A stretch of DNA of 64,000 bases from Enterocloster lavalensis (GTDB taxonomy: Bacteria; Bacillota; Clostridia; Lachnospirales; Lachnospiraceae): contig NZ_CABJCG010000003.1 in NCBI RefSeq assembly GCF_902364025.1, forward strand, positions 248,001-312,000, in the 5' to 3' direction. Positions 23,943-32,292 of the stretch are shown here, piece by piece. A model generated the notes under the pieces. That model ran no database searches, had not been told where the DNA came from, and was given only the letters and a program-made list of their open reading frames with translations. A program made the translations under genes and the position numbers. How positions within the stretch are numbered: the stretch's first letter is position 1; the number at the start of each line of letters is the position of its first letter.

Positions 23943-25552
23943 GCAGATTCCCCTCCTTTCCCATCAGTTGGATTTTCGGCAATCTGTTCCGGCGGCTGTT
24001 TTGCAATGTTCTTTTCCTCCGCTGCCGTGATCTTGTCTTCTTCCTGCGTAATTCCCGCCATCCACAGCCCCAGCCGGGTGATGTCCGCCTGGGCGGAGGT
24101 TGTCTCACCTACGATCTTTCCCTCGTACATAACCATGATCCGGTCGCTGAGAGACAAAATCTCCGACAGCTCATTGGAGATCAGAAGCACGCCGCACCCG
24201 GCGTCCCGCAGCTCCACCAGCTTCCGGTGGATGAACTCTGTGGCTCCGATGTCCACGCCGCGGGTGGGCTGGGCGGCCACCAGAATCTGGGGTTTTAAGT
24301 TATACTCCCGGGCCACGATCAGCTTCTGCATGTTTCCACCGGACAGGGAGGAACCCTCCGCTTTGACCCCTGGAATCTTTATGTCGAACTGCGCCACCTG
24401 GTTCTCTAACAGCTCCCGGCCCGTTTTCCTGGAAAAATACCCCCATTTTCCCAGTTCCGGCTGCCGGTACAGCGTCATCAGGAAATTGTCCTCCACCGAC
24501 GCCCCGCCCGCAGACCCTGCAATCTGCCGGTCCTCCGGGATGTGCCCCAGTCCCAGCTGCCTGCGCCTGAGGGGAGACGTTGTGTTTTTCACCTTTTTGC
24601 CGTTGATGGAAATGGACCCGGCGTACATCGTGTCCATCCCCGCAATGGCGTCCTCCAGCTCCGTCTGTCCATTCCCCTGTACGCCAGCAATTCCTACGAT
24701 CTCGCCCCTGCGCACCGTCAGGGACACGTCCTTAAGCACCTTGACGCCTTCTGCATTTTTACAGGAAATATGTTCCAGCTCCAGCACCGGTTCCCCGGGG
24801 CTTTGCTCCTCCTTTTTAATCTGAAGAAACACGTCTCTGCCCACCATCATCCGGGCCAGCTCCACCTCATTGGTGTCCTTTGTCAGCACATTTCCGCTGA
24901 CCTGACCGGCCCGCAGCACCGTGATGTGGTCGGTCAGATCCATGACCTCGGACAGCTTGTGGGTGATCAGGATGATGCTGGTGCCATCGTTTCGTATCTT
25001 CTCCAGCGTCTCGAACAGCCCGGTGATCTCCTGAGGCGTCAGCACCGCCGTGGGCTCGTCCATGATCAGCACGTCCGCCCCCAGGTACAGGGCTTTCAGA
25101 ATCTCCACCCGCTGCTTTAATCCCACCGGCAGATCTTCCACTCTGGCCTTTAAATCCATCTGAAAGTTGCAGCGGCGGCACAAGGCCTCTACCTCCGTCC
25201 AGGCCCGCTCCTTGTCCAGCACCCCGAACCGGATGGGAGGACGGCCCAGAACCACATTGTCTGCCACGGTCATGGACGGCACCAGCGTAAAATGCTGGTG
25301 GATCATGCCCACTCTCTTTTCAATGGCATCCTTGGGTGAGTGAAACACTACCTTCTCCCCGAACAGAACAATCTCCCCCGAGTCCGCCGGATGCATCCCG
25401 TAGAGAATTTTCATCAGGGTCGTCTTGCCTGCCCCGTTCTCCCCCACTATCCCATGGATGGAATTTCTCTCGACTGTCAGTGAGACATCCCGGTTGGCGT
25501 ATAATTTTCCGAACTTTTTTGTGATATGGTTCATCTGTACCGCCGCATTCAC
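23939..25552 (-). CDS. BMP-type ABC transporter ATPase with two nucleotide-binding domains (NupO-like)
   Basis: 537-aa protein with tandem ATPase domains. The first (about 1-230) has Walker A GENGAGKTTLMKI and Walker B DVLIMDEPTAVL. The second (about 255-500) has the degenerate Walker A-like GVQGNGQTELEDAI, signature LSGGNMQKLIVARE and the usual substituted Walker B region AAQPTRGVD. This matches RbsA/NupO proteins, where one site is inactive. The start is placed at a GTG at 25552, because GGAGG is 8 nt upstream; the preceding GTG at 25561 runs into that site. Confidence 0.92.
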   Translation of the reverse strand: MNAAVQMNHITKKFGKLYANRDVSLTVERNSIHGIVGENGAGKTTLMKILYGMHPADSGEIVLFGEKVVFHSPKDAIEKRVGMIHQHFTLVPSMTVADNVVLGRPPIRFGVLDKERAWTEVEALCRRCNFQMDLKARVEDLPVGLKQRVEILKALYLGADVLIMDEPTAVLTPQEITGLFETLEKIRNDGTSIILITHKLSEVMDLTDHITVLRAGQVSGNVLTKDTNEVELARMMVGRDVFLQIKKEEQSPGEPVLELEHISCKNAEGVKVLKDVSLTVRRGEIVGIAGVQGNGQTELEDAIAGMDTMYAGSISINGKKVKNTTSPLRRRQLGLGHIPEDRQIAGSAGGASVEDNFLMTLYRQPELGKWGYFSRKTGRELLENQVAQFDIKIPGVKAEGSSLSGGNMQKLIVAREYNLKPQILVAAQPTRGVDIGATEFIHRKLVELRDAGCGVLLISNELSEILSLSDRIMVMYEGKIVGETTSAQADITRLGLWMAGITQEEDKITAAEEKNIAKQPPEQIAENPTDGKGGESA

Positions 25553-25594
25553 AACCTTCACCTCCGTGTTTAATGCCTTAACCAGTCCCCGGAA

Positions 25595-26728
25595 CTATTT
25601 GATATATTCCACGTAGCTCTCCAGCGCAGGCATGGATTTCACCACGATCTCCCCACTCTTCACCTTCTCCGCAATCTCCTGCACCTGATCCCGGATCTCC
25701 TGATCGATGTGGCAGTCCGCCTCGTCGGCCATCACGCATGAGAAGTAACCATTTTTGAGCTGCATCGCCACCATCTCGGCCTTGAATTCGCCGTGATACC
25801 ACTGGGTCACCATATCGTACAGAGCGCCCGGGAAGTCCTCGTAGTGGCACGCCGGGATTCTGCCCGGATAGTAGTCGGAGGTGGTGTAGTTTCCGGTACA
25901 GCTCAGGTAATAGTATCCGTCTCCCATCTCATTGACCGCTTCCATGATTCCGAAGATATTCTTCCCGCCGCCGCTGAAGATCACGTCACAGCCGCTGTTG
26001 TAGTTGGACAGGGCGATCTCCTTGGCAGTGATCGCGTCCTCAAAGTCGCCGATGGCGTTGAAGGGAACATCCTTAATCTCCGGGTTGACGTACTGCACGC
26101 CCTCTACAAAGCCGTCGTAGTAGGCCCGGCCGTCCGCGTTGTCCACGCCGGTGATGAAGGCCACCTTGTTGACCTCAGTCAACAGCCCGGCCATAGCGCC
26201 CATGACAAATGCGGAATCCTGATACATACACCCCACGGCCGCCACATTGTCGCCGATGGCGGAGGATACCGCGTGGATGAAGTCGATCTCAGGATATTCT
26301 TTGGAGACGGTGGCCACCGCGTCCGCCAGCTCCGGGAATACCGCCACCACAAGTGTGCAGCCCTCGTTGATCATGGCCCTCATGCTTTCTTCGTACTCTC
26401 CGGCCTGGGTCTCCACGACCCGTACCTCGATCTTCCACTCGTCTGAAGCCTTCTTCACCCCTTCGTACACCAGATCCACAGGACCCTCGTCGCCCAGGCG
26501 CTGAGGTGTGATAAAGGCGATCTTTTTGACTTCACCGTCCGGCGTCTGAGCCGTTGGGGCCTCCGACTCCCCCGTCTTTTCTGTGGACGCCTGGGTGGCG
26601 GCCTCGGTGGCCTTCTCTGAAGCCGGAGCCGCAGTCTCCTTCGCACCGGAACCGGCGCAGCCCGAAAGCATGGAAGCCGCCATTGCGGCCACGATCAGCA
26701 TCGCCAACAGTTTTCTCAGTTTTTTCAT
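25595..26728 (-). CDS. BMP family substrate-binding lipoprotein
   Basis: 377-aa exported lipoprotein of the basic membrane protein (BmpA/PnrA) family, the ligand receptor of purine-nucleoside-type importers. Lipobox LSGC with Cys at about 24, a threonine/glutamate-rich linker, then the periplasmic-binding fold (IAFITPQRLGDEGPVDLVYEG, VVAVFPELADAV, KVAFITGVDNADGRAYYDGFVEGV). The first gene of the operon, start at 26728 with GGAGGA upstream. Its promoter carries a LacI-type operator. The ligand may differ from nucleosides given the hydrolases downstream. Confidence 0.92.
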   Translation of the reverse strand: MKKLRKLLAMLIVAAMAASMLSGCAGSGAKETAAPASEKATEAATQASTEKTGESEAPTAQTPDGEVKKIAFITPQRLGDEGPVDLVYEGVKKASDEWKIEVRVVETQAGEYEESMRAMINEGCTLVVAVFPELADAVATVSKEYPEIDFIHAVSSAIGDNVAAVGCMYQDSAFVMGAMAGLLTEVNKVAFITGVDNADGRAYYDGFVEGVQYVNPEIKDVPFNAIGDFEDAITAKEIALSNYNSGCDVIFSGGGKNIFGIMEAVNEMGDGYYYLSCTGNYTTSDYYPGRIPACHYEDFPGALYDMVTQWYHGEFKAEMVAMQLKNGYFSCVMADEADCHIDQEIRDQVQEIAEKVKSGEIVVKSMPALESYVEYIK

Positions 26729-26796
26729 ATTTTGTCCTCCTCCACATTGTGCGTTTCGTTTCAATGACCCTGGCTGAAAATTATTTGATAATTTCT

Positions 26797-26825
26797 ATAA
26801 TATTCAGTCTTTAAACCGCTTTCAA
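26797..26825 (-). promoter_or_regulatory. Promoter of the BMP/hydantoinase operon
   Basis: Minus strand TTGAAA (26820-26825), 17 nt, TATTAT (26797-26802). Confidence 0.6.
26811..26824. promoter_or_regulatory. LacI-type operator over the bmp promoter
   Basis: TTAAACCGCTTTCA, a CG-centred site that covers the -35 and spacer of the promoter, so repressor binding would block it. One position differs from the palindrome at 27067. Confidence 0.55.
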
Positions 26826-27066
26826 TTTTGTTTAAAAAAATATCTTAATTTTCCGTTAGTTCCCCTCTTAATCGCCTCCTCCCCGTCATTCTTCCCAAAA
26901 AATATTGACTAAATTGAATGCGGTTTCTTTTCTTTAAAATACCATATTGACCAATAATATGCAAGTGATATTTTGAATTTCTAAAAATATTGTGGTTTTT
27001 AGCTTAGAATTTCGACTGATTTTAGTTTTATATATTTTCAAGCTTTCCCCCTCCCATCTTTTTATG

Positions 27067-27076
27067 AAACCGGTTT
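27067..27076. promoter_or_regulatory. LacI-type operator at the lacI promoter
   Basis: Perfect palindrome AAACCGGTTT, 6 nt upstream of the lacI -35; typical LacI-family half-sites around CG. Suggests autoregulation. Confidence 0.6.
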
Positions 27077-27082
27077 AAATAA

Positions 27083-27111
27083 TTGCATTCCGTCTGCAAA
27101 CATGTTATAAT
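27083..27111 (+). promoter_or_regulatory. lacI promoter
   Basis: TTGCAT (27083-27088), 17 nt, TATAAT (27106-27111), preceded by TG as in extended -10 sites. Confidence 0.7.
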
Positions 27112-27168
27112 CAAGAAAATGCAGCACGTTTATGTAAAAATAATGATTCCATTGCAGGAGTGTGGCCC

Positions 27169-28149
27169 ATGAATATTTACGATATCGCAAAAAAAGCCGG
27201 CGTGTCCCCGGCTACCGTTTCCCGGGTTATCAACAACAAGCCGAATATCAGCGACCGCACATACCAAAAGGTACAGGCAGTCTTAAAGGAGAGCAATTAT
27301 ATCCCCAACGCCATCGCCAGGGGCCTGGTCTCCAATTCCATGAATCTGATCGGCATCATTGTGGATGATATCCGCAACCTGTACCGGTCCCATATTATAT
27401 ATGAGTTGAGCCAGCTCCTGAACCAGCACCGCTACAACACGATCATCTTCGATTTCGGCAACCAGGACAATGACCTGTTCAACTCCCTGCAGCAGCAACA
27501 GCTGGATGCGCTGATTTTCATCGGTTCCTCCTTCAGCACCCCCTATGTGACCGATTACATCAGCAAATACTACCCTGCCACGCCGGTGATGATGTTCAAC
27601 GGTCTGCTTGACCTGCCGAATGCCTATTCCGTCATCTGTGACGAGGCGGCGGGGATGGAGCTGATCGTGGAGCACCTTTACCGCACGGGGAAGAAGAATT
27701 TTGTGTATGTGAATTATTCTGAGAATCTGGCTAGCCAAAGGAAGCTTACGGGGTTTTGTAAAAAGCTGGAAGAATATGGTCTGGCTTTTGATGAGAGCCG
27801 GCTGATCACGACCACGGGGGATTTTGAGGGCGGACGGGACGCAGCAGCCCGGCTGCTTCAGTATTCGATTCCCTGCGATGCGTTGGTCTGCGGGCTGGAT
27901 TTGATCGCTATGGGGGCGATGTATTCTCTGAAGCATTTTGGTTACAGTATTCCGGGGGATATTGCGATCACCGGGTTTGATAATATTATTTATGGGAAAT
28001 TGTCGGATCCGTTCTTGACTTCGGTGGACAGCAACCATAAGGAGATGGCGCGGGTTGCTATTGAGAATTTGCTGGGGGCGCTGCGGAAGGAAGAGGCGGA
28101 AAAGGTGGTTTATGTGAGGCCGTTTTTGTTTTGTGGGGGGACGTCTTGA
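27169..28149 (+). CDS. LacI family transcriptional regulator
   Basis: 326-aa repressor. N-terminal helix-turn-helix YDIAKKAGVSPATVSRVIN with the hinge NAIARGLVSN, then the periplasmic-binding-like effector domain (LIGIIVDDIRNLYRSHI; DALVCGLDLIAMGAMYSLK; PGDIAITGFDNI). The start is ATG 27169 with GGAG upstream; a GTG three codons earlier is less likely. Divergent from the bmp operon, with matching CG-centred sites in the shared region, so it most likely represses that operon and itself. Codon use switches from C-ending to G/T-ending after about 27640. The stop is followed within 20 nt by the large inverted-repeat element. Confidence 0.9.
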   Translation: MNIYDIAKKAGVSPATVSRVINNKPNISDRTYQKVQAVLKESNYIPNAIARGLVSNSMNLIGIIVDDIRNLYRSHIIYELSQLLNQHRYNTIIFDFGNQDNDLFNSLQQQQLDALIFIGSSFSTPYVTDYISKYYPATPVMMFNGLLDLPNAYSVICDEAAGMELIVEHLYRTGKKNFVYVNYSENLASQRKLTGFCKKLEEYGLAFDESRLITTTGDFEGGRDAAARLLQYSIPCDALVCGLDLIAMGAMYSLKHFGYSIPGDIAITGFDNIIYGKLSDPFLTSVDSNHKEMARVAIENLLGALRKEEAEKVVYVRPFLFCGGTS

Positions 28150-28167
28150 GGGGGGATGCATCCGTTC

Positions 28168-28412
28168 GTGAGAGGCAGGGGAACAGGGGCTGAGGTTCCG
28201 GGATTCCGCGGTGGGAGCGTCTAAGGCCCAAGGGTCCGGGAAAGACGGGCACCGCTCCGAGCTCCAGCGCCGGCTTGATGCCGGCTCCTCCGCCTACGCT
28301 TTGCTACGGGCGTTGAGCGCCCTTCGCAATCCCGCCTTTCCCGGCCCCTTGGGCCTAAGTCGCTCCGAACCGCTCCACATGTCACCTCATCCCCTGTTCC
28401 CCTGCCTCTCAC
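28168..28412. repeat. 245-nt inverted-repeat element with inner hairpins
   Basis: Outer arms 28168-28196 and 28384-28412 are 29 nt with one mismatch (GTGAGAGGCAGGGGAACAGG and so on). A second pair of arms (CTAAGGCCCAAGG near 28220; CCTTGGGCCTAAG near 28346) pairs inside. The centre holds two smaller hairpins (GCCGGCTTGATGCCGGC and GGGCGTTGAGCGCC). There is no credible reading frame. It could be a MITE-like element, a structured RNA or a very large attenuator downstream of lacI. Confidence 0.75.
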
Positions 28413-28511
28413 CCGCTGCGTTGTCTCTGCGGAAGGGAGGAAAAAGAGGCTTGCCAATGGAGTGGGCCTGATTGAAACGGATTTTAATGATGGAACTTTC
28501 ATTCTGACGTT

Positions 28512-28772
28512 TTATGCAATTTTCTTCTCCAGTTCATCTACTTCCTTTTTCAAATCATGAATCGTCTGGAGCAATAATGTGGCATTTACATTTTCTCATT
28601 TGCTGATCCTGTGGTACTGGTTAAAGCTCGTTAATATTTTTCTGTAACAGTTCTACTTTCTTTTCCAGACAGTTCTGAGTTCGAGCGATTTCGTCCAGTA
28701 GCAGCGTTTCTGTTTTTTCGCTCTGGAGTCAATTAATTTTGCGATTGCCAGTAAATCTTGTTTGTCTAACAT
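28512..28772 (-). pseudogene. Decayed short coiled-coil protein gene
   Basis: On the minus strand an AGGAGG site and ATG (28772) begin MLDKQDLLAIAKLID. The frame is then lost, but the coding sense resumes in other frames as SEKTETLLLDEIARTQNC and KKVELLQKNINEL, and ends NATLLLQTIHDLKKE to KKIA at 28512. The joined product would be an 85-90 aa coiled-coil protein of a kind common in Lachnospiraceae. At least two frameshifts and internal stops are present. AT-rich compared with its neighbours. Confidence 0.65.
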
Positions 28773-29004
28773 TCCGCTTACCTCCTGATTTTATAAAATC
28801 CACATGTCTTTCAGTATCAGTGCATTGATTGGTAATTCACTGGTTTGCATTATACCACAAAATCAGAAATATACAGTGCAGCCATCCGCAATCACAGATT
28901 GTAATTTATAATTGATTGGTTTATTATATATATCACAAAAAGCCTGCTGTACCCTGCGAAAAACAGGAAAATACAGATATATAAAAATGGGAGGATTTTA
29001 CGAA

Positions 29005-29796
29005 ATGGAACTGAATTATATTGACATCGGCTGCAACCTCATGGGAAAGCAGTTTAAGGATGACCGGGAGCAGGTGGTGGAGCAGTCTTTGGCGGATGGC
29101 GTCGGCCTGATCATCACGGGTACCGACCCGTCCAGCAACCGGGCGGCGGCGGATTATGTGGCCCGCAGCGGCCGGGGACAGCTCTGGTATACCTGTGGAA
29201 TGCACCCGCATAATGCGGACAGCTGGAACCGGGACAGGCGTGAGGAGTTGGTCCGTCTGATCGTCGGCGAGGGCGCGCGGGCTGTGGCTCTGGGGGAGGC
29301 CGGGTTGGATTATGACCGGATGTTTTCCACCAGGGAGAATCAGATAAAATGTTTTTCGGATATTCTGGACCTGGCGGAGGAGCACGGGCTGCCGCTGTTT
29401 CTTCATGAGCGCTCGGCTGAGGGAGATTTCCAGAAGCTGATGAAGGCTCACCGGAGTCTCTGCGGCCGCAGTGTGGTTCACTGTTTTACTGGCACCAAGG
29501 AGACGGCTTACCGGTATTTGCAGCTGGGCTGTATGATCGGGATTACCGGCTGGGTCTGCGATCACCGGCGGAACCGGGATGTGGTGGAGGCGTTAAAGAT
29601 TATACCGCTGGAGCGCCTGATGATCGAAACCGATGCCCCCTATCTGACTCCTCTGAACGTCAAAGGCCTTTCCCGCAGGAACGTGCCTTCCAATATCCGG
29701 TATGTGGCGGATAAGATTGCAGAGATTAAGGGTGTGGAGCTGGAGGAGGTCAGAAAAAGGACGCTGGAAAATACCCGGGCGTTCTTTGGCCTGTAG
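29005..29796 (+). CDS. tatD: TatD family metal-dependent deoxyribonuclease
   Basis: 263-aa TIM-barrel hydrolase. It follows true TatD rather than YcfH/YjjV: the N-terminal YIDIGCNLMGKQF matches the TatD DIGVNL form that replaces the usual HxH. Other metal and active-site parts are CGMHPHNAD, ALGEAGLDYDRMFS, LPLFLHER, VVHCFTGT and IETDAPYLTP, with the signature SRRNVPSN near the end. TatD enzymes are 3'-5' exonucleases acting in DNA repair or turnover. Start at 29005 with GGGAGG 10 nt upstream. Stands alone, terminated by a strong hairpin shared with the convergent uxuB-type gene. Confidence 0.92.
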   Translation: MELNYIDIGCNLMGKQFKDDREQVVEQSLADGVGLIITGTDPSSNRAAADYVARSGRGQLWYTCGMHPHNADSWNRDRREELVRLIVGEGARAVALGEAGLDYDRMFSTRENQIKCFSDILDLAEEHGLPLFLHERSAEGDFQKLMKAHRSLCGRSVVHCFTGTKETAYRYLQLGCMIGITGWVCDHRRNRDVVEALKIIPLERLMIETDAPYLTPLNVKGLSRRNVPSNIRYVADKIAEIKGVELEEVRKRTLENTRAFFGL

Positions 29797-29818
29797 AACC
29801 GTCTGATAAAAACGGATA

Positions 29819-29863
29819 GGGGCCTGCCCTGCCGGTACGATCCCGGCGGGCGGCCCCATTTTT
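29819..29863. terminator. Bidirectional terminator between tatD and the uxuB-type gene
   Basis: GGGGCC..GCCGG/CCGGC..GGCCCC stem followed by ATTTTT on the plus strand; A-rich on the other side. Confidence 0.8.
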
Positions 29864-29867
29864 CATG

Positions 29868-30716
29868 TTACACTCCTGAATATGCGGAAAATCCGCCGTC
29901 CACCGGCAACACAACCCCGGTGATAAATCCTGCCGCATCGTTGTTCAGAAGAAACAGCAGCGCGCCGTTGAGCTCTTCGGGCCTCCCGAACCGCTCCATG
30001 GGCGTGGCTGCCAGGACCTTGGCGGTGCGCTCCGTGGGGGCGCCGTCCTCGTCGTAGAGCAAGCGCTCGTTCTGCTTGGTTACAAAGAAACCCGGGGCAA
30101 TGGCGTTTACCCGGATTCCCGCTTTTGCAAAATGAACGGACAGCCACTGGGTGAAATTGCTTAAGGCCGCCTCCGCGCCGCTGTAGATCGGAATCCGCGT
30201 CAGACCGGTCCGGGCGCTGGCTGAGGATATGTTTAGTATGTTGCAGCCCTCCCGGCCCACCATGTCCTTGGCAAATACCTGGCTGGTGAGAAGGGGGCCC
30301 ATGAAGTTTAAGTTCAGCACCCGCTCGATCCCTTCGCATTTCAAATCGAAAAAGGTCACCACATCCGCCTCGATGTCTCCCATCTCAAAATAGTCCTTGG
30401 CTGTGTTGGCGCAGGCCTGGTTGCCGCCCGCCCCGTTGACCAGGATGTCGCAGGGCCCTAGCTGGGCCAGCACCCTGGCGTGGACGCTCTCCAGTTCCTC
30501 CTTATCCATCACATCCGCCCGGTAAGCTACCGCTCTGCCGCCCAGACGGGTGATCTCATCCGCAGCCTTTGCCGCGGCCTCCTCGTTGATGTCCAGCAAC
30601 GCCACCGCAGCCCCTGCTTCAGAAAGCGTGCGCGCGAACATCCCGCAGAGCACGCCGCCCGCTCCCGTAACCACGGCCACCTTGCCGCTCAAATCTGTTC
30701 CGAATGTCAGTCCCAT
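29868..30716 (-). CDS. uxuB: SDR-type D-mannonate oxidoreductase (UxuB-like), catalytic lysine replaced
   Basis: 282-aa short-chain dehydrogenase, closest in pattern to the Firmicutes fructuronate reductases that interconvert fructuronate and mannonate (VNAIAPGFFVTKQNERLL and SNFTQWLSVHF). The NAD loop is TGAGGVLCGMFA, less glycine-regular than usual, with NGAGGNQA at strand 4 and catalytic serine in NISSASA. The active-site motif should be YxxxK but reads YSGAE, because the lysine codon is GAG; a single change from AAG would do this. Activity may be impaired unless another residue substitutes. Downstream of uxuA on the same strand across a 285-nt gap. Confidence 0.78.
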   Translation of the reverse strand: MGLTFGTDLSGKVAVVTGAGGVLCGMFARTLSEAGAAVALLDINEEAAAKAADEITRLGGRAVAYRADVMDKEELESVHARVLAQLGPCDILVNGAGGNQACANTAKDYFEMGDIEADVVTFFDLKCEGIERVLNLNFMGPLLTSQVFAKDMVGREGCNILNISSASARTGLTRIPIYSGAEAALSNFTQWLSVHFAKAGIRVNAIAPGFFVTKQNERLLYDEDGAPTERTAKVLAATPMERFGRPEELNGALLFLLNNDAAGFITGVVLPVDGGFSAYSGV

Positions 30717-30864
30717 GTTTCAGCTCCTTTCACGGCTTCGCCAAGACCGGTATCCGGCGGGGCCGGGATTTCCGTTTGAGACACGGTCTGGAGGCACAGA
30801 TGCCCGCCAATTCCGCGGCCCCGGACGCTTCTTCCCCTCCGCAAAGCCTGCCCGCACATTTCTT

Positions 30865-30990
30865 CGTCCCGCAGCAAACGCCTGCCTGCGTCTTTTCCCG
30901 TCCCGCCATAAACGCCTGCCCGCGTCATTTCCCCGTCCCGCCACAAACGCCCGCCCGAATCATTTCCCGGACAGGCGTTTTGCAGTTTAA
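30865..30990 (-). repeat. 34-35 bp tandem repeat built on the uxuA terminator arm
   Basis: Three units of about 34-35 bp start at 30865, 30899 and 30934 (core CGTCCCGCCA..AAACGCCTGCCCGC). A partial unit precedes them. The last unit pairs with ACAGGCGTTT at about 30970-30981 to form a terminator-like hairpin downstream of uxuA. This looks like amplification of one arm of that hairpin. Confidence 0.65.
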
Positions 30991-31001
30991 ACTGTGTTCA
31001 A

Positions 31002-32051
31002 TTACTTGCTCATCTTCTCCACTGCCTCGAACAGGCCGTTCAGATAGGTTGCGCCCAGGGCTCTGTCGTAGAGGCCGTATCCGGCGCGGCCGGTCTCGCC
31101 CCAGATCATGCGGCCGTGGTCGGGTCTCACGTAGCCGTCGAAGCCGTTGTCCACCAGCGCCTTCACGATCCCGAACATATCCAGGGAACCGCAGCTGGAT
31201 AAGTGCGCTCTCTCCTCAAAGCCGTTGTCCAGAACCGCAACGTTGCGCAGGTGTGCGAAGTGGATGCGGCCCATTGCGGCGTATTTACCGGCCATGCGCA
31301 CCACGTCGTTCTTAGCGGAGCAGCCCAGGGAGCCGGTGCACAGGGTGATGCCGTTGTGCTTGTCGTCCACCAGCTTTAAGAAGCGGTCCAGGTTCTCCTC
31401 GCAGGTGATGATTCTGGGAAGTCCGAAAATGCTCCAGCAGGGATCGTCCTCGTGGATCGCCATATTCACGTCGCACTCAGCAGCCACCGGAATCACCCGC
31501 TCCAGGAAATACTTCAGGTTGTCCCACAGCATATCCTCGGTCATGCTGTTATACTCGGCCACAACCGCCTTTAAGCCGTCCTTGGTGTAGCTGGCGTCCC
31601 AGCCCGGAAGGGTTAAGTCGCTGTCGCTGTTCATGGGATTTACGGCGTCAACCTGCTCCTGATAATAAACCAGGGAGGTGGAGCCGTCGCCCAGCTCGTG
31701 GTCCAGCTGGGTTCTGGTCCAGTCAAATACAGGCATGAAATTGTAGCAGATGCACTTGATTCCGGCCTCAGCCACCCGGCGGATGTTCTCGCAGTAGTTG
31801 GCGATGTATTTGTCTCTGGTGTCCTTGCCCAGCTTGATGTCCTCGTGAACCGGAATGCTTTCGATCACGTCAAAGCCCAGTCCCGCGTCCTCAACCTGCT
31901 TTTTCAGCCTGGCGATGCTCTCGCGGCTCCAAACCTCGCCCACAGGCACGTCGTAAACCGCTGTCACGATGGACTGCATCCCCGGAATCTGACGGATATT
32001 TTCCAGCGTTACCTTGTCGTCTTCTCCATACCATCTGAATGATAATTTCAT
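31002..32051 (-). CDS. uxuA: Mannonate dehydratase
   Basis: 349-aa TIM-barrel enzyme that dehydrates D-mannonate to 2-keto-3-deoxygluconate in glucuronate catabolism. Family features: the opening [31 protein letters not shown] (metal ligands and substrate), [18 protein letters not shown], and [10 protein letters not shown] near the end. Length is that of Firmicutes UxuA, shorter than the E. coli form. The start at 32051 has AAGGAGGAG upstream. The AraC gene is divergent and probably controls it. Confidence 0.95.
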   Translation of the reverse strand: MKLSFRWYGEDDKVTLENIRQIPGMQSIVTAVYDVPVGEVWSRESIARLKKQVEDAGLGFDVIESIPVHEDIKLGKDTRDKYIANYCENIRRVAEAGIKCICYNFMPVFDWTRTQLDHELGDGSTSLVYYQEQVDAVNPMNSDSDLTLPGWDASYTKDGLKAVVAEYNSMTEDMLWDNLKYFLERVIPVAAECDVNMAIHEDDPCWSIFGLPRIITCEENLDRFLKLVDDKHNGITLCTGSLGCSAKNDVVRMAGKYAAMGRIHFAHLRNVAVLDNGFEERAHLSSCGSLDMFGIVKALVDNGFDGYVRPDHGRMIWGETGRAGYGLYDRALGATYLNGLFEAVEKMSK

Positions 32052-32102
32052 GTGTAACTCCTCCTTAAATGAATTCACGTTTGCCTTGGATCTTATGATT
32101 TT

Positions 32103-32108
32103 ATTATA
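32103..32108 (-). promoter_or_regulatory. uxuA -10 element
   Basis: TATAAT on the minus strand, with no good -35 at 16-18 nt. This is what an activator-dependent promoter under AraC control would look like. A hairpin repeat (32110-32160) lies directly upstream. Confidence 0.4.
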
Positions 32109-32109
32109 T

Positions 32110-32160
32110 CTTGTCGCCAAACGCAGATTGACGATAAGTAGTACGTTACCTTAATTATAA
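32110..32160. repeat. Single diverged copy of the uppP-type hairpin repeat
   Basis: Matches the units at 58745-58896 over their length: CTTGTCGCCAAACG..ATTGACGATAAG, then ACGTTACCTTAATTATA. The hairpin arms differ from the uppP copies, but the pairing TCGCCAA/TTGACGA is kept. Confidence 0.55.
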
Positions 32161-32292
32161 CAGATCCAAAAACTACGTCCATGGTTTAATTTGTTGTAAG
32201 CATTGCAAATATTGTGGTATACTATCTCCATAGGCAAAAAGACGGAGCAGGACCCACCGCTCCCATTTTCCCGTTTTGAAGGAGCGCATTCC

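Larger units (their letters stand above)
26729..27168. other. 440-nt divergent regulatory region (bmp operon / lacI)
   Basis: AT-rich intergenic block. It holds the bmp promoter with an overlapping LacI-type site at one end and the lacI promoter with an AAACCGGTTT site at the other. The middle (about 26850-27060) shows no further structure that I can support. Confidence 0.7.

Noticed and set aside
22866..25120. Long opposite-strand frames across the ABC transporter genes
   Set aside because: Shadow frames; the minus-strand genes carry the complete ABC and permease motifs and overlap each other by typical 4-nt junctions.
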